Positions 18,052 through 27,625 of a stretch of DNA of 64,000 nucleotides are shown piece by piece. This DNA is from Halorubrum salsamenti (lineage in GTDB: Archaea > Halobacteriota > Halobacteria > Halobacteriales > Haloferacaceae): positions 32,472 to 96,471 of the forward strand of contig NZ_VCNL01000008.1 in the NCBI RefSeq assembly GCF_007671685.1, in the 5' to 3' direction. Numbering within the stretch: position 1 is the stretch's first letter; every line of letters starts with the position of its first letter. A program made the translations under genes and the position numbers. The notes beneath the pieces were generated by a model, which saw only the letters and a list, made by a program, of their open reading frames with translations, ran no database searches and was not told the origin of the DNA.

Positions 18052-19412
18052 TTGTATGTGGACAGTGCTTGGTCCTGTTGGAAGTTGGAAGTATCTAAGT
18101 CTGTCCCAAACCCATTATATCCGAGACTGTTCGCCACTTGGATGGTGGTTCCAGAGCCAGCAAATGGGTCAAAGACAGTTCCCCTAGTCCAATCAGGATC
18201 CTCACACTCACAGCTGGTCCACCCGACAGTAGTCCACTCAGGGAAAGTGAATTCACGGAAGTAACCACCTAGAATTTCTTTTGCCTTCTTAGCACGACGC
18301 TGAACATCTTCATCGTTTGCTCCAGCACCAACTTGGAATTCCTCTGCTTTCCCCACGTCAGAAATCCCGACGGCCTGAATGGCTCGGATATGGTCCTCTG
18401 TCAACTCGTCGTGATTATGGTAAATTTCCAATGCCCGCTCTGCCTGCGGACGATCCGTATTGAGCTCTGTTAATCCTCGCTTCGTATCCCGACGTCTAGG
18501 CTCATTACACTCGGAACAGATTGAAGGGGGACATGCAAGCGTGATTGCCCTCCGCACTAGGTCTCGTGGGAACGGAGCAAGGTGATCTCCAGTATTCCGA
18601 TCATGAGAGATGCGCCATACGTCTCCCGGGTTCGATCCATTTCCGTATAACTCTGAGTAGCCGTGCAAGTCGTAGAAATAATTATCTTTGTCTTGGACTA
18701 GATGGAATATTGGCTCATGCCGTGGAACAAGCCGGTCTTGGGCTGAAGACGGGATTCCATTATCCTTAGCCCACTGAATTTCGTTCCGGATAGTCCATCC
18801 CGCCTCTTGAGCAGCTCTTGCAAACCGACCAGGGATTCCCTGAAGGCTTTTATTATGGTATGTGTCGCCGATGTTAAGGAACACAGACCCAGTAGGCCGA
18901 AGAAACACTTTCCAGTGCTCTAGTGCATCGATCAGGTTCTCGATATAGGTATCCGGATCAGGCTCCTGTCCCAGCTGGTCTTCGGTCCCATAGTCCCTCT
19001 TTTGCCAATAAGGGGGAGAGGTGACGATGAGATCTACTGAATTCTTACAGAGATCGATCGCATTCTCTTGGTTTTCACTGCCACCGTCTTTGGGATGGAT
19101 TTTCGCTGCGTCGGCCTCAACGACATTCCACCAAGGCTCAGTATCAGCGGGGAATTCCCCTTGTCCTTCTTTCAGTTTCTCCAAGTCAGGAGCAGGGTGA
19201 TCGAAGTACTCCTCTAGATCACCGACTAGATTGACCGCAGCTTTCGGGTTGTCAAGGAGGTAATCATATAGGTCATCAATATTACGAGCCTCCCCGACTT
19301 CGTCCACGAAGTCCGTAAGAGAGGTAGAATTGTTTTGATGACTGATGTGCTGAGCTATAATTTCTATTACACCTCGAACTTCCTCGTCAACCTCAGATAG
19401 ATTCTCATCCAT
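18048..19412 (-). CDS. DNA methyltransferase, beta-class N4-cytosine/N6-adenine type
   Basis: A 454-residue SAM-dependent amino-methyltransferase. Catalytic motif IV TSPPYW lies at residues 131-136 and SAM-binding motif I DPFAGSGTT at 415-423, the circularly permuted (beta) order. The first 100 residues are a helical extension absent from small orphan enzymes. A Cys pair CSEC and a CEC near the C terminus could form a zinc site. The aromatic after SPPY favours N4-cytosine or N6-adenine methylation, but the target sequence cannot be read. In its cassette it probably marks host DNA. Confidence 0.88.
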   Translation of the reverse strand: MDENLSEVDEEVRGVIEIIAQHISHQNNSTSLTDFVDEVGEARNIDDLYDYLLDNPKAAVNLVGDLEEYFDHPAPDLEKLKEGQGEFPADTEPWWNVVEADAAKIHPKDGGSENQENAIDLCKNSVDLIVTSPPYWQKRDYGTEDQLGQEPDPDTYIENLIDALEHWKVFLRPTGSVFLNIGDTYHNKSLQGIPGRFARAAQEAGWTIRNEIQWAKDNGIPSSAQDRLVPRHEPIFHLVQDKDNYFYDLHGYSELYGNGSNPGDVWRISHDRNTGDHLAPFPRDLVRRAITLACPPSICSECNEPRRRDTKRGLTELNTDRPQAERALEIYHNHDELTEDHIRAIQAVGISDVGKAEEFQVGAGANDEDVQRRAKKAKEILGGYFREFTFPEWTTVGWTSCECEDPDWTRGTVFDPFAGSGTTIQVANSLGYNGFGTDLDTSNFQQDQALSTYK

Positions 19413-19508
19413 GAATCAGATCCCTCCGACAGAGTGGGGGTTGCATCGTTGTTACGCTTGTTTCTCGGGGTGCTACTAGTGGACTTCGCAATAATATTCG
19501 ACGACGAC

Positions 19509-19967
19509 TCACGGTTCGTCGTCCTCCTCCGGCTGATACTGCTCCTTGACCTCGAGAGCCAGTTCCCGCCGTGGTTCGTCATCTGCCGGACCAAATACTC
19601 GACCGTGTAGCAATTCGATCCCCGCATTAGCGTACTCTTCGGCGATCTCATAGACCATCCGCTGGTCACGAAGAACTCGAACATCTCTCTCTTCACTCAC
19701 TGCCACAGCCTCGATAACAGCCTGCTGGCGTTCCGAGAGACTCGCACGCCCGAAAAACGCACCCTTTTCGTTCTTTATCGTTTCAGGCATTGTGTTCTCT
19801 CTCCCATATCCAAGTGCAAACATGAACAGATCGTGATTCTCAGCCTGATAGAAGGGAGAATCCTCAGATTCCTGCAACGCCTCAAACATTTCTCGCCGTT
19901 CGCTATCTATATGAACGTCACGCCGGGGTTCACGCTCCTCGTAGCTGTCTTCGGTATCTTGACTCAT
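19509..19967 (-). CDS. Small protein resembling dnd system-associated protein 4
   Basis: A 152-residue acidic protein (RRDVHIDSERREMFEALQ, AENHDLFMFALGYGREN, then QAVIEAVAVSEERDV). From memory the pattern resembles the short family called dnd system-associated protein 4, which occurs beside DndD-like ATPases. Its start overlaps the stop of the ATPase gene by 4 bp (ATGA at 19964). A 96-bp gap separates it from the methyltransferase. The molecular role is unknown. Confidence 0.5.
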   Translation of the reverse strand: MSQDTEDSYEEREPRRDVHIDSERREMFEALQESEDSPFYQAENHDLFMFALGYGRENTMPETIKNEKGAFFGRASLSERQQAVIEAVAVSEERDVRVLRDQRMVYEIAEEYANAGIELLHGRVFGPADDEPRRELALEVKEQYQPEEDDEP

Positions 19968-21964
19968 CGGTCGGTCACCTGTGTTACACCGTTTTGGAAT
20001 TCAAGATGGTACTCATTCGCAACCTCGTTGGAAATGTACGCCCTGACGTCTTCACTATACTCGACGTCAGTCATGAGGAACGTGACCTGGGTATCATTCA
20101 GGTAGTCAGGTACATTCTGCGCGATAAGCTGTTTCGGCTCGCTAGATATCCGTCCCAAGGGTGTATCGATGACAACAGGGGCGGAGAATCCGCTGATTTT
20201 GGAAAGTGCAGCCATGAACGAGAGAGCAAGCACTTGTCGTTCGCCAGCAGAAAGTGAACCCAGATTCTTCCGACCGTCCGGACCGTAGAGGCGCACCTCA
20301 TACTCTTCAGTGAGGACTACCTCATAGTCTTCATCTTTCCAAATAAGATCGTTATAGTATCGTTCGAGCCGTTGTTCAGTTTCCGTTCGAACCTGCTCCA
20401 GAATCTCTCCTTTGATCTCAGAGAGCTTGTCAGTAGCACTGTCGATGAATTCACTCTGTCTCACAAGCAGGTCATGTTCGTCCTGCTCTCGCATTGCCTG
20501 TTTCCACTCCTCTCGGCGCTCATCAACGACATCTTCCTGTTGTTCAATTTTCCCGTTCAGCTCCCCAACTTCACGTTCCATCTTACTGATCCGGCCTTGG
20601 ATATCCCGACGGCGTTGCTCTAGTTCCTGGGCGCGTTCATTATCGATGATATCTTCGTCTTCAAGCTGGGCAGAGATGTTGGCCAGTTCTGTCTCGTTCT
20701 CGTCGATAGCTGTCCGTGTATCCTCTAGCTCGCTGAGGTCAGCCAGGAGATCCTCAATAAGCGATTCGCCATCGCGGAGTGCTCGCTCCATCCGGAGTCG
20801 ACCCTCAATTGCGTCTTGGCTTTCACTAGTTTGCTCTTCCAACAGGTCCTCAATGTGTTCTCGTGAAGAGTCACATTCGGCCAAGTCAGTCCCACAAACA
20901 CACGTATCCCGAGAAAGAATCCCTCGTAGTAATTCCTCTGTTAGCCCAGGGACACCGTTTTGTGACGATTCGTACTCTTCCAGTTCAGAAACAGCATATC
21001 GGAGGGCATCAGCGTTGTATGCAATCCCGCCCGATCGGGCGAGTGATGCCCCTACAGCCTCTTTCGCATCTACAAGCTCCTCTTCCTGTTCATCCAAGCG
21101 TTCTTCCAGATAGACACGGCGCTGCTGCATCTCCCGAACGTCGTCGTCTGCACTGCCCGCAAGCTCATCGTAGATGTCATCTATTTTGCCCTCAGCAGTG
21201 TCGATCTCGTCCTCTAAGTTATCCCGCTTTTGTTTGAGCCGTTCTAGCTCTTGTGAGGCTTCCTCCTTCCGTTCTTGGAGTTCTTGTATATCACCGCCGA
21301 GCTCGGAGGATTCACTCTCAAAGTCCCGCTGTACCTTCCCTAAATGACTAACAGCACTATTCAGAAGTTCAATATGAGATACATCGAGCACCGCTGCCCG
21401 TACGTGGTCGGTATATCCAGTTTGGAAGAACTCATCTAGCTGCTCACCATCGAACAAGAAATATTCGTGGACGTGGGTTGGGAGAATCTCGCGAAGAATA
21501 TTTTCAGGGTTCGGGTTCGGTCGCCAGTCATTCCCCCCAAACCGCTGGCGTAGCCGAAGGTCACCTATAGAGCTGTTAAATTGTCGTTCCTCGCGGTCTC
21601 CTTCTGTATCATCTTCTTGACGAGCTGTCGAGAAAGTTCGTCGGAAGGCGTACTCGGGTTCGCCTTTACCCAGCTTGATCTCGATGTGCCCCTGAATCGA
21701 TTCACCAGGTTCCAATTCCTTCAGCCGTTTCTTGTTGACAAGCGGGTCCGACTCGAGGCCCTCGTCATCGTTCGAATCAGTATGGGTTTCTTCCCCATAG
21801 AAACACAGTGTAATCGCGTTCAGAATGTTTGACTTGCCAGATCCATTCTGCCCCTCAATCACGTTGATGTGCTTCTCTGCTGTGGTCTCTAAGGGGATAG
21901 TTTGATTTCCTTCATATTGCCGGTAATCCTCTATTTCGAGTTCGAATATCTGAACGTTATTCAT
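19964..21964 (-). CDS. DndD/SMC-like ATPase
   Basis: A 666-residue protein with an N-terminal ABC-type half (Walker A GQNGSGKSN near residues 38-46), a long central coiled coil rich in Glu, Arg and Gln (LQERKEEASQELERLKQKRD and similar) and a C-terminal half with signature SLSAGERQVLALSF and Walker B APVVIDTPLGRI. A CVCG/C pair in the middle resembles a zinc-hook-like turn. The segment FLFDGEQLDEFF is typical of DndD/RecF-like proteins. The ATG at 21964 is preferred because the longer frame runs into the upstream gene. It would be the energy-using sensor or remodeller of the cassette. Confidence 0.8.
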   Translation of the reverse strand: MNNVQIFELEIEDYRQYEGNQTIPLETTAEKHINVIEGQNGSGKSNILNAITLCFYGEETHTDSNDDEGLESDPLVNKKRLKELEPGESIQGHIEIKLGKGEPEYAFRRTFSTARQEDDTEGDREERQFNSSIGDLRLRQRFGGNDWRPNPNPENILREILPTHVHEYFLFDGEQLDEFFQTGYTDHVRAAVLDVSHIELLNSAVSHLGKVQRDFESESSELGGDIQELQERKEEASQELERLKQKRDNLEDEIDTAEGKIDDIYDELAGSADDDVREMQQRRVYLEERLDEQEEELVDAKEAVGASLARSGGIAYNADALRYAVSELEEYESSQNGVPGLTEELLRGILSRDTCVCGTDLAECDSSREHIEDLLEEQTSESQDAIEGRLRMERALRDGESLIEDLLADLSELEDTRTAIDENETELANISAQLEDEDIIDNERAQELEQRRRDIQGRISKMEREVGELNGKIEQQEDVVDERREEWKQAMREQDEHDLLVRQSEFIDSATDKLSEIKGEILEQVRTETEQRLERYYNDLIWKDEDYEVVLTEEYEVRLYGPDGRKNLGSLSAGERQVLALSFMAALSKISGFSAPVVIDTPLGRISSEPKQLIAQNVPDYLNDTQVTFLMTDVEYSEDVRAYISNEVANEYHLEFQNGVTQVTDR

Positions 21965-22160
21965 TGTCGAATTCTTGCAGTGATTCGTTCCCGACAAAGT
22001 TGTCCACGAGTTCTTTATACTGCTCAGCGTACTCGGCTCGCGGCTCTTTCAGAATGTCCCGTTCATGCTCCAAAACCCCGCGTAAGAAGGCCCGAAGATC
22101 GTCATCCTCAACCCCGTCAACACGGTCAAGGATTAACGAATGTACCTCGGAGTCGTTCAT
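21957..22160 (-). CDS. Small helical protein in the helicase/ATPase cassette
   Basis: A 67-residue protein (MNDSEVHSLILDRVDGVEDD, then LRAFLRGVLEHERDILKE) predicted to be mostly helical. It lies between the helicase gene (44 bp away) and the ATPase gene (8-bp overlap). The longer frame uses a TTG; the ATG at 22158-22160 is preferred. No family recognised; its fixed place suggests a small subunit or adaptor. Confidence 0.65.
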   Translation of the reverse strand: MNDSEVHSLILDRVDGVEDDDLRAFLRGVLEHERDILKEPRAEYAEQYKELVDNFVGNESLQEFDNE

Positions 22161-22204
22161 GCGATACTGCAACCATATCTACAAACGCATATCAATGTAT
22201 CTTC

Positions 22205-24226
22205 TCAGATACCATATGCGATACGAACGTCTTCGATCTTGTTGCGGGCTTCATATTCATTTTCAGCTGTTTCAGCAAATTCCTCGAACCGACGGAGTTC
22301 CTTCTCTAGAATGTATTGTTCAGACGTCGCAATATCTTCATCTGGCTCAAGAGTGGGAACAACAAGTAAGTCATAGATATCCGCACGATCCTTACCGGGG
22401 GCTTGCCGAAGAACCCTACCTCGACGCTGGATAAATTGCATCGGGTTCCCAGTATTAGCCATCAAGATTGCTGTCCTAGTAGCTGGAACGTCAACACCTT
22501 CGTCTAGACACCGCATTGCCACAAGCGCTTCGTATTCACCCTCCCCAAACCGGGTGAGCAACTCCTCACGCAAGTCATCACCCTCCTCATGAGTAAACCG
22601 GTGATGCATAACCCCAAATTCGTTCAGAATCGACCCGACTGTGTCTATCTGTTCTGGATTCGTATAGACTAGAAGGTGCTTGATATCATCTAAACCTCGA
22701 AGGATGTCTCGGAGGACATCGTACTTATTGATCGCTTCTTTAACGATTTCTGCGCGTTGTGATTGGAGAATATTTGTTGTCTCCTCATCCGCATCTTCAG
22801 AATATCTTGATGCGACTACAGACTGAGTCATTTGACGATAGTCCTCCAGCTCGTCTTCATCCATTTCAACAACAATGGGATGATACCGATATGGGGTCAG
22901 ATACTGCGGAATGGCGTCTTCTAACGGGTATTCGTATATGACCCCGTCAAAATAGTCAAGCAGATGGTTAGAACCTTCTTCATCATAATAGCGCTCCGGT
23001 GTTGCTGATAGCCCAATCCTCGCATCATAGGAATCAAGAAGCCCTTTTCGCCTACCCTCAGAACCAAGGCCGTGTACTTCGTCCCCGATGAGGATTGTAT
23101 CCCGAGAAAGCTGACTCACTTTCTCTCGAAAGTGCTCTCCAGAGAATGTTTGATGAGTTGTAATCAGGCATTCGTAATTCTTGATTCCGAGTTCTAAATT
23201 AGAAACCGCTCGGGAGAGATCGTTTTTCCAGTCGGGATTAGCTGAGTGATAGACAAATTTTGGTTGGTCAAGCCCGAACGTATCCATCTCCTGGGCCCAC
23301 TGCCGCGCAAGGTGTTTCTGAGGGACAGCAATTACACAAAGAAGTGGATCATCTACGGTATCTGTGTATTCATCAAGCGCCGCTAGAGCTGTGAACGTCT
23401 TGCCTGTTCCAGTTGCCATCTGGAATAGGCCTCTGTTGTCATTCTCGAACCAAGCATCGACAGCGTTCCGTTGATAATCTCGGAGAACAATTTCAGATTC
23501 GGTTGTAGGGACTGGTTCTGGCGGTTCATAAGGTCGATTGTTATTATCTCGGAGTTCAGCGATTCCCTCCTTAACCCCCTCAGGGATTGTATGGACCCCG
23601 ACATTCTCATCTCGGTCTTTCCAAAGATTCTCAAACCGCTTTTCTTGCATATTCACCCCCTCATTATCGCGGTCGCTTATCCAATCGCAGTCGATGGTAT
23701 ATGCTTCGTAATTCCGGAGAGCCTGTTCGCTATCGTTCTGGGAGCCATGGAAGGCGACTCTATTCCCATTCCAGTCATAAAATACGCCAAATTTATCGTG
23801 GAAATCCCCAGAGAGGTTCTTTGAGGGGACAGCCAGCTTAATTTCGAGTAGACCATCGGCGATCATCCACGCGATCGCATTACGAGTTTCATACTCGAGG
23901 TCATACCGGAGATCAGAAATCGTGCTATCTAACGATTCCCGGAGTACCTCATCTGTTTTAGCACGATTCCCCTTCTTTAGAGCCTCCCAGTCATCTTCTT
24001 CTAAAATAGGGCTCATTATCCACTGCGCAGTGCCACCATTTTCGGCAAGCTCTGCTATTCCGCGAGCTGCAGATCGAACCCAATTCGTAGTGAAATATCC
24101 GACACCACGTCGATAGATCTTAGCTCGTGAGAGAAGGGGGACATAGAAATCCTCCATTAGGTCATCAGAAGAAGTATCGATGACCCGGGGGAGTTCCAAA
24201 TCTGTGAAATCGCTCTCGGGATCCAT
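22205..24226 (-). CDS. Superfamily 2 helicase with N-terminal PLD-like nuclease domain
   Basis: A 673-residue protein. The N-terminal 220 residues resemble a phospholipase D-type nuclease domain with an HxK signature (FHDKFGVFYDW) followed by FHGSQND. The helicase core has Walker A TGTGKTF, motif II GDEVHG, motif III SATPER and motif VI QRRGRVLRQ. PLD plus SF2 helicase fusions occur in defence systems that translocate on and cut foreign DNA. It is the first gene of the minus-strand cassette. The start at 24226 drops a hydrophobic N-terminal extension in the longer frame. Confidence 0.85.
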   Translation of the reverse strand: MDPESDFTDLELPRVIDTSSDDLMEDFYVPLLSRAKIYRRGVGYFTTNWVRSAARGIAELAENGGTAQWIMSPILEEDDWEALKKGNRAKTDEVLRESLDSTISDLRYDLEYETRNAIAWMIADGLLEIKLAVPSKNLSGDFHDKFGVFYDWNGNRVAFHGSQNDSEQALRNYEAYTIDCDWISDRDNEGVNMQEKRFENLWKDRDENVGVHTIPEGVKEGIAELRDNNNRPYEPPEPVPTTESEIVLRDYQRNAVDAWFENDNRGLFQMATGTGKTFTALAALDEYTDTVDDPLLCVIAVPQKHLARQWAQEMDTFGLDQPKFVYHSANPDWKNDLSRAVSNLELGIKNYECLITTHQTFSGEHFREKVSQLSRDTILIGDEVHGLGSEGRRKGLLDSYDARIGLSATPERYYDEEGSNHLLDYFDGVIYEYPLEDAIPQYLTPYRYHPIVVEMDEDELEDYRQMTQSVVASRYSEDADEETTNILQSQRAEIVKEAINKYDVLRDILRGLDDIKHLLVYTNPEQIDTVGSILNEFGVMHHRFTHEEGDDLREELLTRFGEGEYEALVAMRCLDEGVDVPATRTAILMANTGNPMQFIQRRGRVLRQAPGKDRADIYDLLVVPTLEPDEDIATSEQYILEKELRRFEEFAETAENEYEARNKIEDVRIAYGI

Positions 24227-24362
24227 CTTAAAACAAATAATGAGGCAGAGGGTCAAAAGCGTATACGCTCTTCCGTAGGAGATTGTTGATACAGCCTCTC
24301 GTTACGTATATCATTCAGTAGCTGACAGTCAAAACTGCTGAGTCGTGTGTTCTCACTCTGCT

Positions 24363-24755
24363 CGATTCACCACGGGATCACTGGACGGCTCTCCATCAAC
24401 AATATGCTACACAAGAGCGTACGTCGATAGAGGATATGGACATTAACGAATAGTTGGCTGAGGTATCGGACAATATCGGTTCGGCACTCGACGGCCGAGA
24501 GGGAGAAGTCTGGATCCTGGTCGGCAAGTCCCACCTGAATGCCGAGAACGCGGACGGGTACAGCCTACGCCGTACGCTCAATAAGCAGGAGGATATCACG
24601 GTCCGATACCCGTTCCACCAGACAGCGGGGTAGGTGAACAGCAAGGGTGGCTGAACAAGGCCGTGAAGAGTGACCGGCCGAAGATGCCGTACGCCATACT
24701 CGATGACGGCCAACAATCTCTGAATCGGTATGAAGACGACGCCCTCCCGGATTAA
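24363..24755 (+). pseudogene. Degraded gene of unknown family
   Basis: Plus-strand coding traces: RDHWTALHQQYATQERTS, an in-frame TAG, then LAEVSDNIGSALDGREGEVW and ILVGKSHLNAENADGYSLRR, a stop after VRYPFHQTAG, and a +1/-1 shift into QQGWLNKAVKSDRPKMPYAI with TAA at 24753-24755. So at least one nonsense codon and one frameshift. The intact family is not recognised. It overlaps the end of the GHKL gene by 4 bp in the opposite strand. Confidence 0.5.
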
Positions 24756-27382
24756 TCGCCGCCGTCGTCCGCCGGCCCCTTCATCGACTCGAGAATCTGA
24801 TCAGGCAACTGGTGGACCGAGAACGTACCGTCATCTGGGTCGAAACTGACCATACCCGTGCTGGCCTCGGCAACGACCAGGACGCTACGGATCTTATCCT
24901 TCGTGATCGAGTTCTTCCCCTCTGCGCGGAGGGTTGCACGGACCATCCCGACGTCCGGTTTATCGTCCGTCTCGCTCATGTACTGGTTCCGCGCCTCTTC
25001 CAATACCGTGCGGACGATCCCCGTTTCTTCGGGCATCTTGCTCCATTCCTCATCGATCACCTCCAGCAATCGCTCGTTCCGCGGCTCGGCGTCCGTCGTC
25101 ATGATTTCCTTGATGTGCTGGTGGCTGAATCCTTGGGCCGCGTGCCTGTCGAGGATCTCCTTCACGGCGTCGACGGTCAGCAAGGTGAGCTCGTCGTGCA
25201 TCTTGAACTGCTTCAACAATTTGCTCTCGTCCTCTCCCGGCGGCCCGTTCAGCTGGAACTCGCGTGCGACGAACAGTGTATGGTCGCATTCGTCGGTCTC
25301 CATGTGCTCAAGTGCGGTCGCGAACTCTGCGTCGGAGTGGTCGACCGGGCCCTTGTCCTCTCCTTTCCCCTTCGCTTCCATCGAGACCTTGAACGGGTCG
25401 TCCGCCTGCACGCCGAACGTGATGATAGCGTCGGAGTCTCCGGACGCCCCGAAGTGCTCGGCCTCCAGTCCGATGTGGTTGCAGGCGTCGACGATGGCCT
25501 GCTCGAAGTCGTCGTCGCCCTCGTAGGACATCTTCTCGATCTGTTCCTTGTGGTACTCCATCGGGTCTTCGAGGAACCGTGAGGCCGTCCGCAGCGCGTC
25601 CTCCGAAATGTCGATACTGCTGTCCACCAGGTCGTCGCGGACGTTCTTGTATGAGAGAAATCCCGAGGAGATTAGGTTCCCGGCTAACGCCTCGCCTATC
25701 ACCTTCACCAGATCGTTCGGCAGGTCCTTCGCCTTCAGAGACTGGAACAACGGGTGGTCCTCGTTCACGTAGATGGTTCCGTCGTGGTAGTCCACCGCGT
25801 TCCCTTTCCGCCCGTGCTCCGCGAGATGGACATCAACGTCCTTCCACCCGCTAGCCGGGTAGTCGGTGTCATCCCGGTTCGCAAGACCTTCCAGTGCTTG
25901 CGGCGCCATGTGCGGCGAGATCGAGTGGAGACGGTGGCCGAACTCTTCGGGGTCGTACTCGTCTTTCTCCTCGGCGTCGACGGCACGGCCACGGAGGACG
26001 CTGAAGAAGCTCTCCATCAACGCACGGCTGAGTTCGGGGCGCAGTCCTTCGCGGACGGAGTCGCGCTGGACGAGGATGTCCTCGTCGAGTTCCGGGATTT
26101 CGAACTCGCCGGCGAACCGGTAGAACCACTTGTACACCTTGTCCGCGGTTCCGAAGTGCGGGTCACCACGGTTTAACAACTTGCCGCGGACGGTGACCTT
26201 GAACCCGTAGTCGTGGAGGTTCCTGTCCTGGAGTTTGTCGCTGGTCAGCAGTTCCTTGTAGATCGAACCCTGGGCGATGACCGGGCCGAGTTCGTCGACT
26301 TCGACTGCTGCTATCTCGTTCGACGATTCGTCTTCCGATTCTTCCTCCTCGTCGATGTCCGCTTCCTCGTCTCCCTCTTCCGATGCTGATTCTACTTCCT
26401 CGTCCTCTTCTGGTTCGTCGCTGGTTTCCTCGTACGGGTTGAGATAGACCGTTTCGAGCTTGTACTTCTCTTCCGGGACGTCGTCACCGTCGTCGTAATC
26501 GTCGCTCCAGCCGACCCAGAATTCCTTCAACGCCTGCTGAACCTTTTCGCGGGCGTCCTCGTCGTCCGCAAGGTTGTCAATCGAGGCGTAGGTCTCGTCC
26601 GGGTAATCGCGTTGATCGATCTCTCGCCCGTTCTTGTGGATGATGAAGTTCGCGGATCGGGGAATGGCGGTTCTGATCATCCGGTCCAGGTACTCCGGTT
26701 TCAAGTCGCGGCCTGTGCTTTCCTCGTCGATGTCGTCAACAACGGCCAAGGTCCAGCTGTCCCAGTCTTTGTCCCACGGGTCCGGAACGTCCTTCAGGTA
26801 GGATCCGAGGTATTCGCGGGCCTCGTCTTCATCCATCCGATAAACCTCTGCATTGGGCGGGTCGGACATGTCGTGGCCCTCGATCTCCTGCTGCGACACG
26901 GAGACGATGCGCGTGACGCCGTCCTTCGTTGCGACGTGGGTGAGCTGGTTCCCAAGCGCGAATGCCGCGAGCTTGCCGACGCCGAAACGGCCGATCTGTC
27001 GCCGGCCCTTGACGTCGTCGGCGTCGATCTTCCGATCCTCGCCCTGTTCGGCAAGTTTCTTTTTTGAACCTCCCGCGACTTCCCACAGGATCTCGAGCTC
27101 GTCCTTGTCCATCGAGACGCCGTTATCGAGGACTTGGAGCACGTCGTCGGACTTCTTCGGTGTGGAGACGTAGCACTCCGTTGCCGCGGCGTCGTAGCTG
27201 TTGCATACGAGTTCCTCGATGGCGCGTCGCGGATTCGTGTAGAGCTGGGACGAGACCTGGCGGAGGATGTCGTAGCTGATCTGAATGGAGAACTCGTGTT
27301 CCTGGGTGGCGTCAGAAAAGAAATCGTCGAGACCGCGGTGATCCCCGTCCGCGTCGGATGAGGAGGGATCTGTTTGGGCCAT
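24752..27382 (-). CDS. GHKL ATPase fused to a PD-(D/E)xK-like nuclease domain
   Basis: An 876-residue protein. Residues about 30-260 are a Hsp90/MutL/histidine-kinase-type ATPase: N box EELVCNSYDAAA, G1 VLDNGVSMD and G2 GRFGVGKLAAFALG. A very acidic low-complexity linker lies near 310-360. The C-terminal 260 residues contain FEQAIVDACNHIGLEAEHFG, a conserved Asp in SGDSDAIITFG and the nuclease-like SMEAKGKG, which fit a restriction-endonuclease fold. This combination suggests an ATP-gated nuclease, as known for other antiviral GHKL proteins. It is on the same strand as the upstream cassette but separated by a pseudogene. Confidence 0.7.
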   Translation of the reverse strand: MAQTDPSSSDADGDHRGLDDFFSDATQEHEFSIQISYDILRQVSSQLYTNPRRAIEELVCNSYDAAATECYVSTPKKSDDVLQVLDNGVSMDKDELEILWEVAGGSKKKLAEQGEDRKIDADDVKGRRQIGRFGVGKLAAFALGNQLTHVATKDGVTRIVSVSQQEIEGHDMSDPPNAEVYRMDEDEAREYLGSYLKDVPDPWDKDWDSWTLAVVDDIDEESTGRDLKPEYLDRMIRTAIPRSANFIIHKNGREIDQRDYPDETYASIDNLADDEDAREKVQQALKEFWVGWSDDYDDGDDVPEEKYKLETVYLNPYEETSDEPEEDEEVESASEEGDEEADIDEEEESEDESSNEIAAVEVDELGPVIAQGSIYKELLTSDKLQDRNLHDYGFKVTVRGKLLNRGDPHFGTADKVYKWFYRFAGEFEIPELDEDILVQRDSVREGLRPELSRALMESFFSVLRGRAVDAEEKDEYDPEEFGHRLHSISPHMAPQALEGLANRDDTDYPASGWKDVDVHLAEHGRKGNAVDYHDGTIYVNEDHPLFQSLKAKDLPNDLVKVIGEALAGNLISSGFLSYKNVRDDLVDSSIDISEDALRTASRFLEDPMEYHKEQIEKMSYEGDDDFEQAIVDACNHIGLEAEHFGASGDSDAIITFGVQADDPFKVSMEAKGKGEDKGPVDHSDAEFATALEHMETDECDHTLFVAREFQLNGPPGEDESKLLKQFKMHDELTLLTVDAVKEILDRHAAQGFSHQHIKEIMTTDAEPRNERLLEVIDEEWSKMPEETGIVRTVLEEARNQYMSETDDKPDVGMVRATLRAEGKNSITKDKIRSVLVVAEASTGMVSFDPDDGTFSVHQLPDQILESMKGPADDGGD

Positions 27383-27625
27383 AGTTGACTCGACGATGTT
27401 GGCGGGTTGCCTTAAAACTCGCCCGTCTGTTCCTCATCCGAACCGAAAGAGTCTCTGATAGATATTTTAATTATATCATGATTCCGGAAGTAGGCGGTTT
27501 CCGAGAACAGGAATCAACTGACAGCGCTCGGTCGAAAACAGCTCTCGGTACCATAATAACGTCTTCCCGGAAGCGACCCGGATACGCTTTTATGACTTGC
27601 CCGAAAATCAGACTGTCAGAAACAA

